Positions 15,649 through 24,710 of a stretch of DNA of 64,000 bases are shown one piece after another. Source of the DNA: Streptomyces vilmorinianum (lineage in GTDB: Bacteria > Actinomycetota > Actinomycetes > Streptomycetales > Streptomycetaceae); NCBI RefSeq assembly GCF_005517195.1, contig NZ_CP040244.1, positions 4,482,001 to 4,546,000 of the forward strand. Reading direction: 5' to 3'. The translations under genes were made by a program, and so were the position numbers. Every line of letters begins with the position of its first letter. Position 1 is the first letter of the stretch. A model generated the notes under the pieces. It was not told the DNA's origin, made no database searches, and was given only the letters and a program-made list of their open reading frames with translations.

Positions 15649-17555
15649 CGTTCCGCCTCCTTGCGGGGATGCCCGGCCCGGGGCCGACGTTCGGTCGCGG
15701 CACGCTGCCCGGCCCCTGGCTCCGGCCCGCCCCCTCCGGCCCCGGACGCATGTCCGGCCCCGGGCGCCTGTCCGGTCTCGACGTGGCGTGCGCCCTCGGG
15801 ACCGTGTTCCGTCCCCGTGTCGCGCCGGGGTCCCGCCGACGGGTCCGGGCGGCCGGTGAACTCCTCCGGGAGGTGCAGCCGGGCGAGCAGCGCCGGGGTC
15901 CCGGCGGGGATGCGGCGCGGGGTCGCCAGGGAGACCAGGATCATCGTCAGGAAGCCCAGCGGCACCGACCAGACCGCCGGCCAGGCCATGAGCGTGTGCG
16001 GCCAGCCCGCCTCGGGCAGTCCGGCCCGGGTCGCCATGACCGCCGTGAGCGCGCAGCCGCCGCCGAGGAGCAGTCCGGCCATGGCGCCGGGCGGGGTGAG
16101 CCGCCGCCACCAGATGCCGAGGACGAGCAGCGGGCAGAAGGAGGAGGCCGAGACCGCGAAGGCGAGGCCGACGGCGTCCGCGACGGGCACCTTCGAGGCG
16201 AAGATCCCCGCGGTCAGCGGGACGGCGGTGGCCAGCAGGGTCGCGAGCCGGAAGTGCCGTACGCCGCGGGACGGCAGGACGTCCTGGGTGAGGACGCCGG
16301 CGACCGCCATCGTCAGCCCCGAGGCGGTCGAGAGGAAGGCGGCGAACGCCCCGCCGGCCAGCAGCGCGCCCAGCAGATCGCCGAGCACGCCGCCGAGCAT
16401 CCGTTCCGGCAGGACGAGCACGGCGGCGTCGGCGGCTCCGGTGAGCGCCAGTTCGGGGGCGTAGATCCGGCCGAGCGCCCCGTACAGCGGCGGCAGCAGG
16501 TAGAAGGCACCGATGAGCCCGAGGACGACGAGGGTCGTGCGGCGCGCCGCGCGGCCGTGGGGGCTCGTGTAGAAGCGGACGGCGACGTGGGGCAGCCCCA
16601 TGGTCCCGAGGAAGGTGGCGAGGATCAGCCCGTACGTGGCGTACAGCTGGTGGCCGTCGCGCCCGCCGGCCAGCGGCTGGGACCAGCCGAGGGGGTCGGC
16701 TCCGGTGGAGGCCCGCGCGGGGACGGGCGCGCCCTCGGGGAAGGCGAGTTCGGTGCCGGCCTCGACGCCGTGGGCGCCGGCGTCGAGGGTGACGGTCCCC
16801 CGCTCGTGCGCGGCGTCGTCGACGCGGCCGGTGACGGTGAGCGTGAGCGGGGCGTCGAGCTCGATCCGTACGGTGTCGGCGACCCGGACGGTGGTGTGCT
16901 CGCGGAAGACCGCGGGGGCGTCGAAGCGGACACGGGGCGCGTCGTCGCCGAACCAGGCCGCGGTCAGGAACAGGGCGGGGACGAGCAGGGCCGTGAGCTT
17001 GAGCCAGTACTGGAAGGCCTGCACGAAGGTGATGCTGCGCATGCCACCCGCGGCGACGATGCCGGTGACGACCAGGGCGACGAGCAGTCCGCCGACCCAG
17101 TCCGGCGCGCCGGTGAGGATCTCCAGGGTGAGCCCGGCGCCCTGGAGCTGCGGGAGCAGGTAGAGCCAGCCGATGCCGACGACGAAGAGGCTGGCGAGCC
17201 GGCGGGCGGGCGGCGATTCGAGCCGGGCCTCGGCGAAGTCGGAGAGGGTGTACGCCCCCGAGCGGCGCAGCGGGGCGGCGACCAGGACCAGCAGGACCAG
17301 ATAGCCGGCGGTGTAGCCGACGGGGTACCAGAGCATGTCCGGGCCCTGGACGAGGACGAGTCCCGCGATGCCGAGGAAGGAGGCGGCGGAGAGGTACTCG
17401 CCGCTGATGGCGGCGGCGTTGAGTCCGGGCCGGACGGTGCGGGAGGCGACGTAGAAGTCGGAGGTCGTACGGGATATCCGCAGGCCGAGGGCGCCGATGA
17501 GGACGGTCGCGAGGACGACGGCGGTGACGGCGGCCACCGCGTAGGTGTGGTTCAT
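15645..17555 (-). CDS. Sodium:solute symporter, acetate/pyruvate type
   Basis: A 636-aa member of the solute:sodium symporter family, closest in style to ActP/MctC monocarboxylate carriers. About 13 membrane helices are visible, with the SGEYLSAASFLGIAG motif of helix 2 and GLPHVAVRFYT typical of this group. Two features are unusual. A hydrophilic, beta-rich insert of about 100 residues (201-300, with repeated TVRVADTVRIELD-like strands) lies between helices 6 and 7. The C-terminal tail (565-636) is Pro/Gly/Arg-rich. The DUF485 gene lies 15 bp upstream, as is standard for acetate symporters, and the kinase overlaps downstream. The substrate is probably a short carboxylate; the insert could be an external ligand-binding module. 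Confidence 0.88.
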   Translation of the reverse strand: MNHTYAVAAVTAVVLATVLIGALGLRISRTTSDFYVASRTVRPGLNAAAISGEYLSAASFLGIAGLVLVQGPDMLWYPVGYTAGYLVLLVLVAAPLRRSGAYTLSDFAEARLESPPARRLASLFVVGIGWLYLLPQLQGAGLTLEILTGAPDWVGGLLVALVVTGIVAAGGMRSITFVQAFQYWLKLTALLVPALFLTAAWFGDDAPRVRFDAPAVFREHTTVRVADTVRIELDAPLTLTVTGRVDDAAHERGTVTLDAGAHGVEAGTELAFPEGAPVPARASTGADPLGWSQPLAGGRDGHQLYATYGLILATFLGTMGLPHVAVRFYTSPHGRAARRTTLVVLGLIGAFYLLPPLYGALGRIYAPELALTGAADAAVLVLPERMLGGVLGDLLGALLAGGAFAAFLSTASGLTMAVAGVLTQDVLPSRGVRHFRLATLLATAVPLTAGIFASKVPVADAVGLAFAVSASSFCPLLVLGIWWRRLTPPGAMAGLLLGGGCALTAVMATRAGLPEAGWPHTLMAWPAVWSVPLGFLTMILVSLATPRRIPAGTPALLARLHLPEEFTGRPDPSAGPRRDTGTEHGPEGARHVETGQAPGAGHASGAGGGGPEPGAGQRAATERRPRAGHPRKEAER

Positions 17556-17570
17556 GTCCGGCGCCCGCGG

Positions 17571-17990
17571 TCAGCGGCCCTCGACGAGGCCGGTGAAGTC
17601 GCGTTCGTTGCGCTCGGCGCGGCGTACGTACCAGTGGGCGACGGCCCAGATGACCGGGTACACGCCGACGCCGAGCGCGGCCCAGACGACGGCCTCGGGT
17701 GCGGGGAGCGCGAGCAGCAGGGGCAGCGGGCCGACGAGGAGGGCGAGTGCGCCGAGGGCGGTGAGGGCGGCGCGCAGCTGGCTCCGCATCAGGGAGCGGA
17801 CGTAGGTGTGGCCGAGGGTGGTCTGCTCGCTGATCTCGGAGCGGGCTGGCGGATGGCCGGGAGGACGGCCGCGCGAGGGCTGCGCGGGCACGCCCGCGGC
17901 GCCGGCGCGGAGGGCGGAGGCGTGCGTGACGGTCTCGCGCCGGGGCCGGCGCGGCGGTGGCTGCTCGGACGGCGGTGTCCGCTCCGTCAT
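17571..17990 (-). CDS. DUF485 family membrane protein, symporter partner
   Basis: A 139-aa protein with two hydrophobic helices (about 78-95 and 105-122) in the arrangement of DUF485 (PF04341, YjcH). Those proteins are nearly always encoded just upstream of acetate symporters and are thought to help their assembly or activity. Here the N-terminal 60 residues are an unusually long Pro/Arg-rich extension. The helical part begins at TTLGHTYVRSLMRSQL, close to the usual family start. ATG 17990 has GAGG about 6 nt upstream. A TAGACT box further upstream (near 18030) could drive this gene separately from the regulator. Confidence 0.8.
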   Translation of the reverse strand: MTERTPPSEQPPPRRPRRETVTHASALRAGAAGVPAQPSRGRPPGHPPARSEISEQTTLGHTYVRSLMRSQLRAALTALGALALLVGPLPLLLALPAPEAVVWAALGVGVYPVIWAVAHWYVRRAERNERDFTGLVEGR

Positions 17991-18094
17991 CTGTCGACCT
18001 CGCAGGGGCTGGGGAGGCAACGGAGTCTACGCAGCGGCACTGACGTGGGGTAGAGGCGCCGGCCCAGGATCCGCCCGCCTTCCGGACCGGACGG

Positions 18095-18832
18095 TCAGCC
18101 GCCCGCGCGGCGCATGAGCAGGTCCCTCAGCTGGCGGGCGTGGCGGCGGCTGACGGCCAGCTCGGTGCTGCCGACGCGGACGGAGGTGGCGCCCCCGTCG
18201 AGCCGGAGTTCGTCGATGCGGCCGAGCGCCACGAGGTGGCTGCGGTGGATCCGGACGAAGCCGCGGGCGGCCCACCGCTCCTCCAGCGTGGACAGGGGGA
18301 TACGGACGAGGTGGCTGCCCTCGTCGGTGTGCAGGCGCGCGTAGTCGCCCTGGGCCTCGACGTAGGCGATGTCGTCGACGGCCACGAACCGGGTCACCCC
18401 GCCGAGTTCGACCGGTATGTGTTCGGGCTCCGGGACCGGGGCGTGCACCAGCTCGCGGACGCGGCGGACCGCCTCGGCGAGCCGTTCACGGCGTACCGGC
18501 TTCAGGACGTAGTCCACGGCCTTGAGGTCGAAGGCCTGCACGGCGAAGCCCTCGTGGGCGGTGACGAAGACGATCAGCGGCGGGCGGGCGAAGCCGGCGA
18601 GCAGCCGGGCGAGGTCGAGGCCGGTGAGTCCGGCCATGTGGATGTCGAGGAAGACGACGTCGATGGTCTCGTCCCCGTCGGGGCCCGCCTCCAGGGCGCG
18701 GCCGATCCTGCGCAGTGCCCCGGTCGCGTCCGTGGCGCCCTCGGCGCTGCGGACCCGTGGATCGGCGCGCAGGAGGTAGAGCAGTTCCCCGAGGGCCGGC
18801 TCTTCGTCGTCGACGGCCAGTACGCGCAGCAT
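18095..18832 (-). CDS. LytTR-family response regulator
   Basis: A 245-aa regulator. The receiver domain (1-120) has the acidic pair in AVDDEE, the phospho-acceptor Asp63 in VVFLDIHM, and Lys111 in YVLKP. The LytTR DNA-binding domain fills about 140-245 (VDDIAYVEAQGDYARLHT, FVRIHRSHLVALGRI). It should be activated by the LytS-type kinase encoded three genes downstream and probably controls the symporter operon, a full sense-respond-import module. No ribosome-binding site is seen; TAGACT ends 7 nt before the ATG, so translation may be leaderless. A 104-bp gap separates it from the DUF485 gene. Confidence 0.9.
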   Translation of the reverse strand: MLRVLAVDDEEPALGELLYLLRADPRVRSAEGATDATGALRRIGRALEAGPDGDETIDVVFLDIHMAGLTGLDLARLLAGFARPPLIVFVTAHEGFAVQAFDLKAVDYVLKPVRRERLAEAVRRVRELVHAPVPEPEHIPVELGGVTRFVAVDDIAYVEAQGDYARLHTDEGSHLVRIPLSTLEERWAARGFVRIHRSHLVALGRIDELRLDGGATSVRVGSTELAVSRRHARQLRDLLMRRAGG

Positions 18833-18839
18833 GCGGCGG

Positions 18840-18845
18840 AGTCTA
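18840..18845 (-). promoter_or_regulatory. -10 box of the LytTR regulator gene, leaderless
   Basis: TAGACT on the minus strand is followed by CCGCCGC and the ATG at 18832. The spacing places the transcript start at the start codon. An identical TAGACT occurs near 18030 upstream of the DUF485 gene. Confidence 0.45.
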
Positions 18846-18862
18846 CGAGAGGCGTGGTGGCG

Positions 18863-19732
18863 CTATTTCAGGAGCTTCGACAGGCGGCGGTCGGCGAGCG
18901 GCTTGCCGGTCTGGCAGGTGGGGCAGTACTGGAGGGAGGAGTCACTGAAGGAGACCTCCCGGATGGTGTCTGCGCAGACGGGACAGGGCTCGCCGGTCCG
19001 GCCGTGGACGCGCAGGCCGCTCTTCTTCTCGGCCTTGAGTCTGCCGGCGGCCACTCCGTGGGAGCGCTCGACGGCCTCGCTCAGGGTGGTGCGCATCGCC
19101 TCGTAGAGGCCTGTGGTCTCCTCCTCGGTCAGGTTCTGGGTCGGTTTGAAGGGGGACATCCTCGCCGCGTGCAGGATCTCGTCGCTGTACGCGTTGCCGA
19201 TGCCCGCGATCAGGCTCTGGTCCCGCAGGGCGCCCTTGATCTGGCGCCGTTCGCCGGTGAGCAGCGCGGTGAAGGCGGCGAGGTCGAAGTCGTCCGCGAG
19301 CGGGTCGGGGCCGAGGCGGGCGACGCCGGGCACGTCCCGCGGGTCGCGGACGAGGTGGACGGCGAGGCGTTTGGTGGTGCCGGCCTCGGTGAGGTCGAAG
19401 CCGTCGCCGCCGGTGAGCGCGGTCCGCAGGGCGAGCGGCCCCTTACCGGGGCGCGGCGGCCCCGAGGGGAGGGGGTCCTTCCACTGGAGCCAGCCCGCGC
19501 GTGCCAGGTGGACGAGGAGGTGGAGCTCGCCCGCCTCGCCCTCGGTGGTGAGGTCCAGGAACTTGCCGTGCCGGGCGACCGCGGTGACGGTGGCGCCCTC
19601 GACGGCGCTCAGGGGCGGGTCGTACGTCTTGAGCACGCTGATCGCGACGGGCAGCACGCGGGCGATCTCCTTGCCCACCAGATGCTCGTCGAGGAACTCT
19701 CGCAGCGCTTCCACCTCGGGCAGTTCGGGCAT
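18863..19732 (-). CDS. Fpg/Nei family DNA glycosylase/AP lyase
   Basis: A 289-aa base-excision repair enzyme. The start is fixed by the family N-terminus MPELPEVEALRE, in which Pro2 and Glu3 are catalytic after Met removal. The beta-hairpin lysine is in RHGKFLDL. The H2TH region is visible (LIAGIGNAYSDEIL), and a C-terminal zinc finger has the spacing C-x2-C-x16-C-x2-C (PCPVCAD...YCPTCQTG). Members remove oxidised purines or pyrimidines and nick the strand. Which of Fpg or Nei activity dominates cannot be decided here. It stands apart from the regulator operon by 30 bp on the same strand; a weak AGGGTGGAG precedes the ATG. Confidence 0.9.
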   Translation of the reverse strand: MPELPEVEALREFLDEHLVGKEIARVLPVAISVLKTYDPPLSAVEGATVTAVARHGKFLDLTTEGEAGELHLLVHLARAGWLQWKDPLPSGPPRPGKGPLALRTALTGGDGFDLTEAGTTKRLAVHLVRDPRDVPGVARLGPDPLADDFDLAAFTALLTGERRQIKGALRDQSLIAGIGNAYSDEILHAARMSPFKPTQNLTEEETTGLYEAMRTTLSEAVERSHGVAAGRLKAEKKSGLRVHGRTGEPCPVCADTIREVSFSDSSLQYCPTCQTGKPLADRRLSKLLK

Positions 19733-19769
19733 GGCTCCACCCTGCCGCAACGGCCCGCGCGCCGCGCGC

Positions 19770-21119
19770 TCAGCGGCCGCCGTCGAGGTGGTCGAGCAGG
19801 TCGAGTTCGTCGGCGAGCGCGGCGGCCAGCGCGTCGAGGTCGGGGACCGCCTTGCCGTCGGCGACCAGGCCGATGTGGACCTGTCCGCCGTACGGCGACA
19901 TGGCGACGGCGAGCGACTGGCCGCGGGCGAGCGGGGCCATCGGGAAGAGCGCGCGCAGCGGGGCCCCGCCGAGGGAGAGGGCCGAGCGCGGCAGCGGCAC
20001 GTTGGTGACCAGCACGTCGAAGAGCAGCCGAGCGGCCCCGGAGGCCAGCGGGGCGCCGAAGCGGTGGGCGAGCGGCGGCAGTTGGTCGGCGAGGACGGCG
20101 ACGGCTCCGGCGCCCCGCAGCGGCCCGTCGGCCTTGTTGCGGTCCATGGCCCGTCGTACGGAGGCGAGCCGGGTGGCGGGGTCGGGCTCGGTGACGGGGA
20201 GGGCGAGGAGGTAGGCGGAGAGGCTGTTGCCGGAGCCGGCCGGGGAGCCGGGCCGCCGCCTCGAGACGGGCACCAGGGCGCGCGGGTCGGCGCCGGGGAG
20301 CGGTTCGCCGCGTTCGGCGAGCCAGCGGCGCAGCGCTCCGGCGACCACGGCGAGCAGGACGTCGTTGGCGGTGCCGCCCGAGGCGCGCCGCACCCGGTGG
20401 ACGCGTTCGATGTCCAGGACGGCGGTGGCGACGCGGCGCGTCCCGCTGGAGTCGGCGGCGAGGGCGGCCGTGGCGCGCCCGTCGAGCCGGCTGGCGCGGA
20501 CGACGGAGGCGCCGACCTCGACGGCCCGGCCGAGGTCCCCGATGCGGTCCCGGGCGGCGCCGAAGAGGCGGCCCGGTCCGGGGAGCCAGGAGCGCGGGGG
20601 TACGGGGCGGGTCCTGCCCCGGCCGGTCCTGCGGGTGGCGGCGGCGATCTCGTCGAAGATCCCGGCGCCGATGGCGACGGCCCGCATGCCGTCGGCGAGG
20701 GCGTGGTGGAGTTTGACGAGGACGGCGAAGGAGCCGTCGGGGGCGCCGGTGAGCAGGTACATCTCCCAGGGCGGCAGACCGCGTTCGACGGGGCGCTCCA
20801 TCAGCTCGCCGGCGAGCAGGGCGGTCTCGGCGGCGAAGTCGGCGCCCGGCAGGGCGATCTCCCGTACGTGCCGTCGTACGTCGAAGTGCTTGTCCGTGGA
20901 CCAGGCGGCGCCCCCGACGGGGAGCAGGACGTCACGGACCCGCATGCGCAGCCGGGGGATCGCGGCGGCACGGCTCGCGAGCAGGTCGAGGACGGCGGAC
21001 GGATCGCCGTCGGCGGGGAGGGGGCCGAAGTGGGCGAGTGCGCCCAGGTGCAGGGGGTGGGCGGTGGATTCGAGGTGCCAGAAGGCCAGATCGAGAGGTG
21101 CCAGAAGCTCACTGCTCAA
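19770..21119 (-). CDS. WS/DGAT-type O-acyltransferase
   Basis: A 449-aa wax ester synthase/diacylglycerol acyltransferase. The catalytic HHxxxDG motif is intact (VKLHHALADGMRA), and the later NDVLLAVVAGALRRWL and PLPRSALSLGGAPL blocks are typical. The family joins acyl-CoA to diacylglycerol or fatty alcohol and gives Streptomyces its triacylglycerol stores. The start is TTG at 21119, with GGGGA 5 nt upstream; an out-of-frame ATG lies just before it. It reads toward the glycosylase gene with a 37-bp gap. Codon use is normal for the region. Confidence 0.88.
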   Translation of the reverse strand: MSSELLAPLDLAFWHLESTAHPLHLGALAHFGPLPADGDPSAVLDLLASRAAAIPRLRMRVRDVLLPVGGAAWSTDKHFDVRRHVREIALPGADFAAETALLAGELMERPVERGLPPWEMYLLTGAPDGSFAVLVKLHHALADGMRAVAIGAGIFDEIAAATRRTGRGRTRPVPPRSWLPGPGRLFGAARDRIGDLGRAVEVGASVVRASRLDGRATAALAADSSGTRRVATAVLDIERVHRVRRASGGTANDVLLAVVAGALRRWLAERGEPLPGADPRALVPVSRRRPGSPAGSGNSLSAYLLALPVTEPDPATRLASVRRAMDRNKADGPLRGAGAVAVLADQLPPLAHRFGAPLASGAARLLFDVLVTNVPLPRSALSLGGAPLRALFPMAPLARGQSLAVAMSPYGGQVHIGLVADGKAVPDLDALAAALADELDLLDHLDGGR

Positions 21120-21209
21120 GAGATCCCCATGTTCTGGAGGGTGGCGGGACGCGGACGGCCGAAAGTGGGGGGACAGGCATCGAAGTCAACCGCGTACGGT
21201 CGGTTACGG

Positions 21210-23315
21210 TCAAGTACGATCGATGTACGCAGGGTTAACAATAAATTCGCACCAGACGCACTTGCCGCTGCCGCGCGACTCGACGCCCCACACGTCCGAG
21301 AGCCGGTCCACGAGCAGCAGGCCCCGGCCCGAGACGCCGGACTCCCCCGCCTCCCTGCGTCGCGGCAGCGCGCTGGAGCGGTCCTCCACCTCCACCCGCA
21401 GCCGCCGCTCCGGTCCCGCCAGCATCCGCAGCGTCACGATCGCCCCGCCGTCGGTGTGCATCAGCGCGTTGGTGATCAGTTCGTCGGCGACGAGCTCGAT
21501 CTCGTCCGAGCGCTCCCCGGCGCCCCAGGCCCGGACCGCGGCCCGGATCATGTGACGGGCCGAGCTGAGCGCCTCCGGGTCGCTCTGCGCCACGTGCTGC
21601 TGGAGCCGGCCGCCGGACTGCGGGAAGTACGCACCCTGCCGGCGCAGCAGCAGGATCGCCACGTCGTCGTCGCCGCCCCGCTCGTCCACGACCTCGCAGA
21701 GGTGGTCGGCGAGCTGCTGGAGGTCGCGCGGCCCGCGGCGTACCAGCGAGGAGAGCCAGCGCAGCCCCTCGTCGAGGTCCGAGCCGGGCGTCTCCACCAG
21801 GCCGTCGGTGTACAGGAGCAGGGTCTGGCCGGGGGACAGCTCCAGCGTGGTCGCGGGATAGTCGAGGCGGCCGAACTCGGCCGAGAGGCCGAGCGGCAGC
21901 CCGCCCTCCACCGGCAGCCGGCGGCAGCTCCCGTCGGTGTCCTGGAGCAGCGGGTCGACGTGTCCGGCGCGCACCACCTGCACGACGCCGGTCGCGAGGT
22001 CCGCCTCGACGTAGGTGCAGGTGGCGAAGCGGTCGGTGTCCAGTTCATGGAGGAAGACGGAGGCCCGGGCCATCACGGTCGCCGGGGTGTGCCCCTCGGC
22101 CGCGTAGGCCCGCAGCACGATGCGCAGCTGTCCCATGACGGCCGCCGCGTGGGTGTCGTGCCCCTGTACGTCCCCGATGACGGCGCCGACCCGGCCGCCG
22201 GGCAGCGGGATGATGTCGTACCAGTCGCCGCCGATGTCCCGGCCGAGGCGGGCCGAGCGGTAGCGGACCGCTATCTGGGCGCCGGACACGTCGGGGATGC
22301 GGCGCGGCAGCATCGCCTGCTGGAGCCCCTCGGCCAGGTCGTGCTCCTGCTCGTAGAGCATGGCGCGCTGGAGGCTCTGCGCGATGCTGCTGCCGAGCGC
22401 CACGAGCAGATTGCGCTCGTCGGCGCTGAAGCCGGTCTTGTCGCTGTAGAGCAGGCCGAGCGCTCCGATCGGCCGGGCCTGGGCGATGAGCGGCAGATAG
22501 GCGGCGGAGGTGATGCCGAGTCCGCTGATGTGGGGCCACAGGATCGGGTACGAGTCGGCGAAGTCCTGCGGCGAGTCGATGAACCGGGGGCGCAGGGTCC
22601 GGATCACCTCGCTCATCGGGTACGGCTCGTCCACCCGGGTGAAGCGCGTGCCGGGCACGAAGGCGCCCTCGGGCCCCTCCGCGACGAGATGGATCCGGCC
22701 GGACTCCAGGAGCCCCACGACCAGGCTGGTGGCGCCGAAGTACTCGAGGCCGTGCGAGTCGTTGAGCAGCTCGATGACGTCCTGCACGGTCCGGGCGTGG
22801 GCCAGGGCGGCGGTGGTTCCCTCGACGACGCTGGTGCGTTTGCGCCGCCCCTCGTCCAGGCCGAGCCGGGCCGCGTGCTCGGTCACCTCCTCCGAGGCGT
22901 CCCGGACGATGCCGACGATACGGCGGGGGCGGCCGGTCTCGTCGCGCTGGATGAGGCCCTCGGTGTGCGTCCAGCGCGGGGCGCCGTGGCGCAGCCGGAC
23001 GCGGAAGTACGCCCCGTAGTGATCGCTGCCGTCCTTGAGCGCGTGGGTGACCATCGTGTCGAGACGCCGGCCCTCGTCGGGCATCACGCGGGAGGAGAGG
23101 GTGCTCGGGTTGCCGTCGTACTCGTCGGGGCTCATGTCGAAGACCTGCAGGGCGCCCTCGTCCATGGTCATCGAGCCGGTGATCAGGTCCCAGTCGAAGC
23201 TGCCCATCCGAAACGCGGGGCCGTAGTCCCGGAGGAAGCAGCACGCCACACCCCCGGTCCCTGATCCGCAGCGGCAGGGCTCCGCCGCCTCGGCACCCCC
23301 TCTGCCCGCGTTCAT
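21210..23315 (-). CDS. PAS-GAF-SpoIIE phosphatase with C-terminal HATPase domain
   Basis: A 701-aa multidomain signalling protein. It has a PAS/PAC region (about 38-130), a GAF domain (150-305), a PP2C/SpoIIE serine phosphatase domain (330-545) and an anti-sigma-type HATPase_c domain (565-690). Metal-binding motifs of the phosphatase are kept (GGDWYDIIPL, AVIGDVQGHD, LLYTDGLVETPG, GDDDVAILLLRR), and the kinase part has DELITNALMHTDG. It can in principle both phosphorylate and dephosphorylate an anti-anti-sigma factor, the branched control common in Streptomyces. ATG 23315 has no ribosome-binding site but a TAGCGT box 7 nt upstream, so a leaderless start is likely. An inner ATG at 23207 would drop the first 36 residues. 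Confidence 0.88.
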   Translation of the reverse strand: MNAGRGGAEAAEPCRCGSGTGGVACCFLRDYGPAFRMGSFDWDLITGSMTMDEGALQVFDMSPDEYDGNPSTLSSRVMPDEGRRLDTMVTHALKDGSDHYGAYFRVRLRHGAPRWTHTEGLIQRDETGRPRRIVGIVRDASEEVTEHAARLGLDEGRRKRTSVVEGTTAALAHARTVQDVIELLNDSHGLEYFGATSLVVGLLESGRIHLVAEGPEGAFVPGTRFTRVDEPYPMSEVIRTLRPRFIDSPQDFADSYPILWPHISGLGITSAAYLPLIAQARPIGALGLLYSDKTGFSADERNLLVALGSSIAQSLQRAMLYEQEHDLAEGLQQAMLPRRIPDVSGAQIAVRYRSARLGRDIGGDWYDIIPLPGGRVGAVIGDVQGHDTHAAAVMGQLRIVLRAYAAEGHTPATVMARASVFLHELDTDRFATCTYVEADLATGVVQVVRAGHVDPLLQDTDGSCRRLPVEGGLPLGLSAEFGRLDYPATTLELSPGQTLLLYTDGLVETPGSDLDEGLRWLSSLVRRGPRDLQQLADHLCEVVDERGGDDDVAILLLRRQGAYFPQSGGRLQQHVAQSDPEALSSARHMIRAAVRAWGAGERSDEIELVADELITNALMHTDGGAIVTLRMLAGPERRLRVEVEDRSSALPRRREAGESGVSGRGLLLVDRLSDVWGVESRGSGKCVWCEFIVNPAYIDRT

Positions 23316-23322
23316 GGGGCCC

Positions 23323-23328
23323 ACGCTA
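23323..23328 (-). promoter_or_regulatory. -10 box of the SpoIIE phosphatase gene, leaderless
   Basis: TAGCGT on the minus strand, then GGGCCCC and the ATG at 23315. Identical box and spacing occur before sdhC (713-718) and at 38794. Confidence 0.45.
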
Positions 23329-23366
23329 GGCGCAGGCCAGGCCGCGCGCACGGCGGAGATCACGCG

Positions 23367-24611
23367 TCAGCCCTCGAAGGTCTCCGGCTGCTCAGCTCCG
23401 GTGTCACTGGGGAACAGGTCCTCGAAGGAGGGCGGTTCCGGCGCGGGCTCGACCGGCGGCTCCGGGGTCGGCGGAGCGACCGGATCGGTCCAGGTCGGGG
23501 TCGGGCAGCCGGGCGGGACCGACGGGCTCGGGGACGTCGGGTCGGGGGTGCCGGTCAGGCTCTCGGGCGGCGACGACGGGGGCGTCGGCGGCAGCGAGGG
23601 GCAGTCGGTCGTGGACGGCGGCGGAGAGCCGAACTCGGGCGAGGTGCCGTCACCGGGCGAGGTGGAGCCGTCCGGAGAGGTGGTGTCGCCGGGCGTGGTG
23701 GAGCCGTCGGGGCTCACGGAGTCGCCGCGGTCGGGCCGGGGCGAGCCGTCGGTGACGGAGGGGGACGGCACGGGGGTCGGCGAGCCGGTCAGGTCGCACG
23801 CTGCGGGGTCGCAGGGCGGGATCACGACCGGGCGGGTGTCGCGTTCGCCGTCGGTGCCGGTCTGCCGCTCGATCCAGGTGTTGTTGACGATGTTCACGAT
23901 GACCAGGCTGGTGACGACCGTCGTGGTCGGTCTGATGATCACGACGCGGTCGGGGTGGTAGCCGCTCCAGGGCCGCCCCGTGTGCACGGCCCCCTGGACC
24001 TCGACGGGCGAGCGCAGCGGGTTTCCGCAGGCGCAGCGGACGCGGGGCGCGCCGTACTGGTCGACGAGCACCGCCGTACCGGCCTGGAGGACGGACTGGA
24101 ACGCGGTGGCGCTTCCGTCGCGGTAGCCGTGGTTGGTGACGCGGGTGTCGGTGCGCAGGACGACCGGGGTGAGGCCGTGCAGCCAGCCCGCGATGTTGGA
24201 CTCGGGGATGCCGGCGGCCTCCGCGAAGGCGCGGGCCTTGGCCTGGTCCCCGGCGAGGAAGGCGACCTGCTGCTCGACGTCGCAGCTGGCGACGGAGTGG
24301 GTGCCGCCGTAGAGGCCGGGGGTGGAGCCGGTGACCTCGCGGATGGTCTGCGCCGTGGCGCTGGGTGTCGGGGTGGCCGGCGGGGCGGTGCTCGGTGCGG
24401 GCGGGGTGGTGGCCCTGGCCGTGGAGGCGGTGAAGGGGTCGGGGCCCTGGGCGGCGATCGGCTGGAGGAAGACCTCCTGGCCGGCGGCGGTCGTCCGGCC
24501 GCCGCCGCTCACCTCGCCGTCGGAGGAGCAGCCCGCGAGGAACAGCGCCGCGGCCAGCGCGGCGAGCGCCGTGACGTGGGGCCGTGATGACCGGCGTATG
24601 GATGCGCGCAC
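23367..24611 (-). CDS. DUF6777-like lipoprotein with Pro/Ser/Thr-rich tail
   Basis: A 414-aa exported lipoprotein. The signal peptide ends LFLAGCSS, a clear lipobox. The central domain (about 45-260) contains paired cysteines (SCDVEQQ, RCACGNP), GLYGGTHSV and a WIERQTG segment and resembles what is called DUF6777 in Streptomyces annotations. From about residue 290 the protein is a low-complexity stalk of Pro, Ser, Thr, Asp and Gly (TSPDGSTSPGDGTSP). GTG 24611 is chosen because GGGAG lies 7 nt upstream and the signal peptide follows directly. The function is unknown. It lies just downstream of the divergent twin-operator region, but only the YndJ side shows a matching promoter. Confidence 0.72.
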   Translation of the reverse strand: MRASIRRSSRPHVTALAALAAALFLAGCSSDGEVSGGGRTTAAGQEVFLQPIAAQGPDPFTASTARATTPPAPSTAPPATPTPSATAQTIREVTGSTPGLYGGTHSVASCDVEQQVAFLAGDQAKARAFAEAAGIPESNIAGWLHGLTPVVLRTDTRVTNHGYRDGSATAFQSVLQAGTAVLVDQYGAPRVRCACGNPLRSPVEVQGAVHTGRPWSGYHPDRVVIIRPTTTVVTSLVIVNIVNNTWIERQTGTDGERDTRPVVIPPCDPAACDLTGSPTPVPSPSVTDGSPRPDRGDSVSPDGSTTPGDTTSPDGSTSPGDGTSPEFGSPPPSTTDCPSLPPTPPSSPPESLTGTPDPTSPSPSVPPGCPTPTWTDPVAPPTPEPPVEPAPEPPSFEDLFPSDTGAEQPETFEG

Positions 24612-24710
24612 GTGGGATCTCCCGCCTCTTTCCACCCCGAGACATTCCTTCCATGTCTGTCGCACCGCGGGGCCGCGCGCAAGCGGAGTACGGCCGACCG
24701 GACGACGGAC

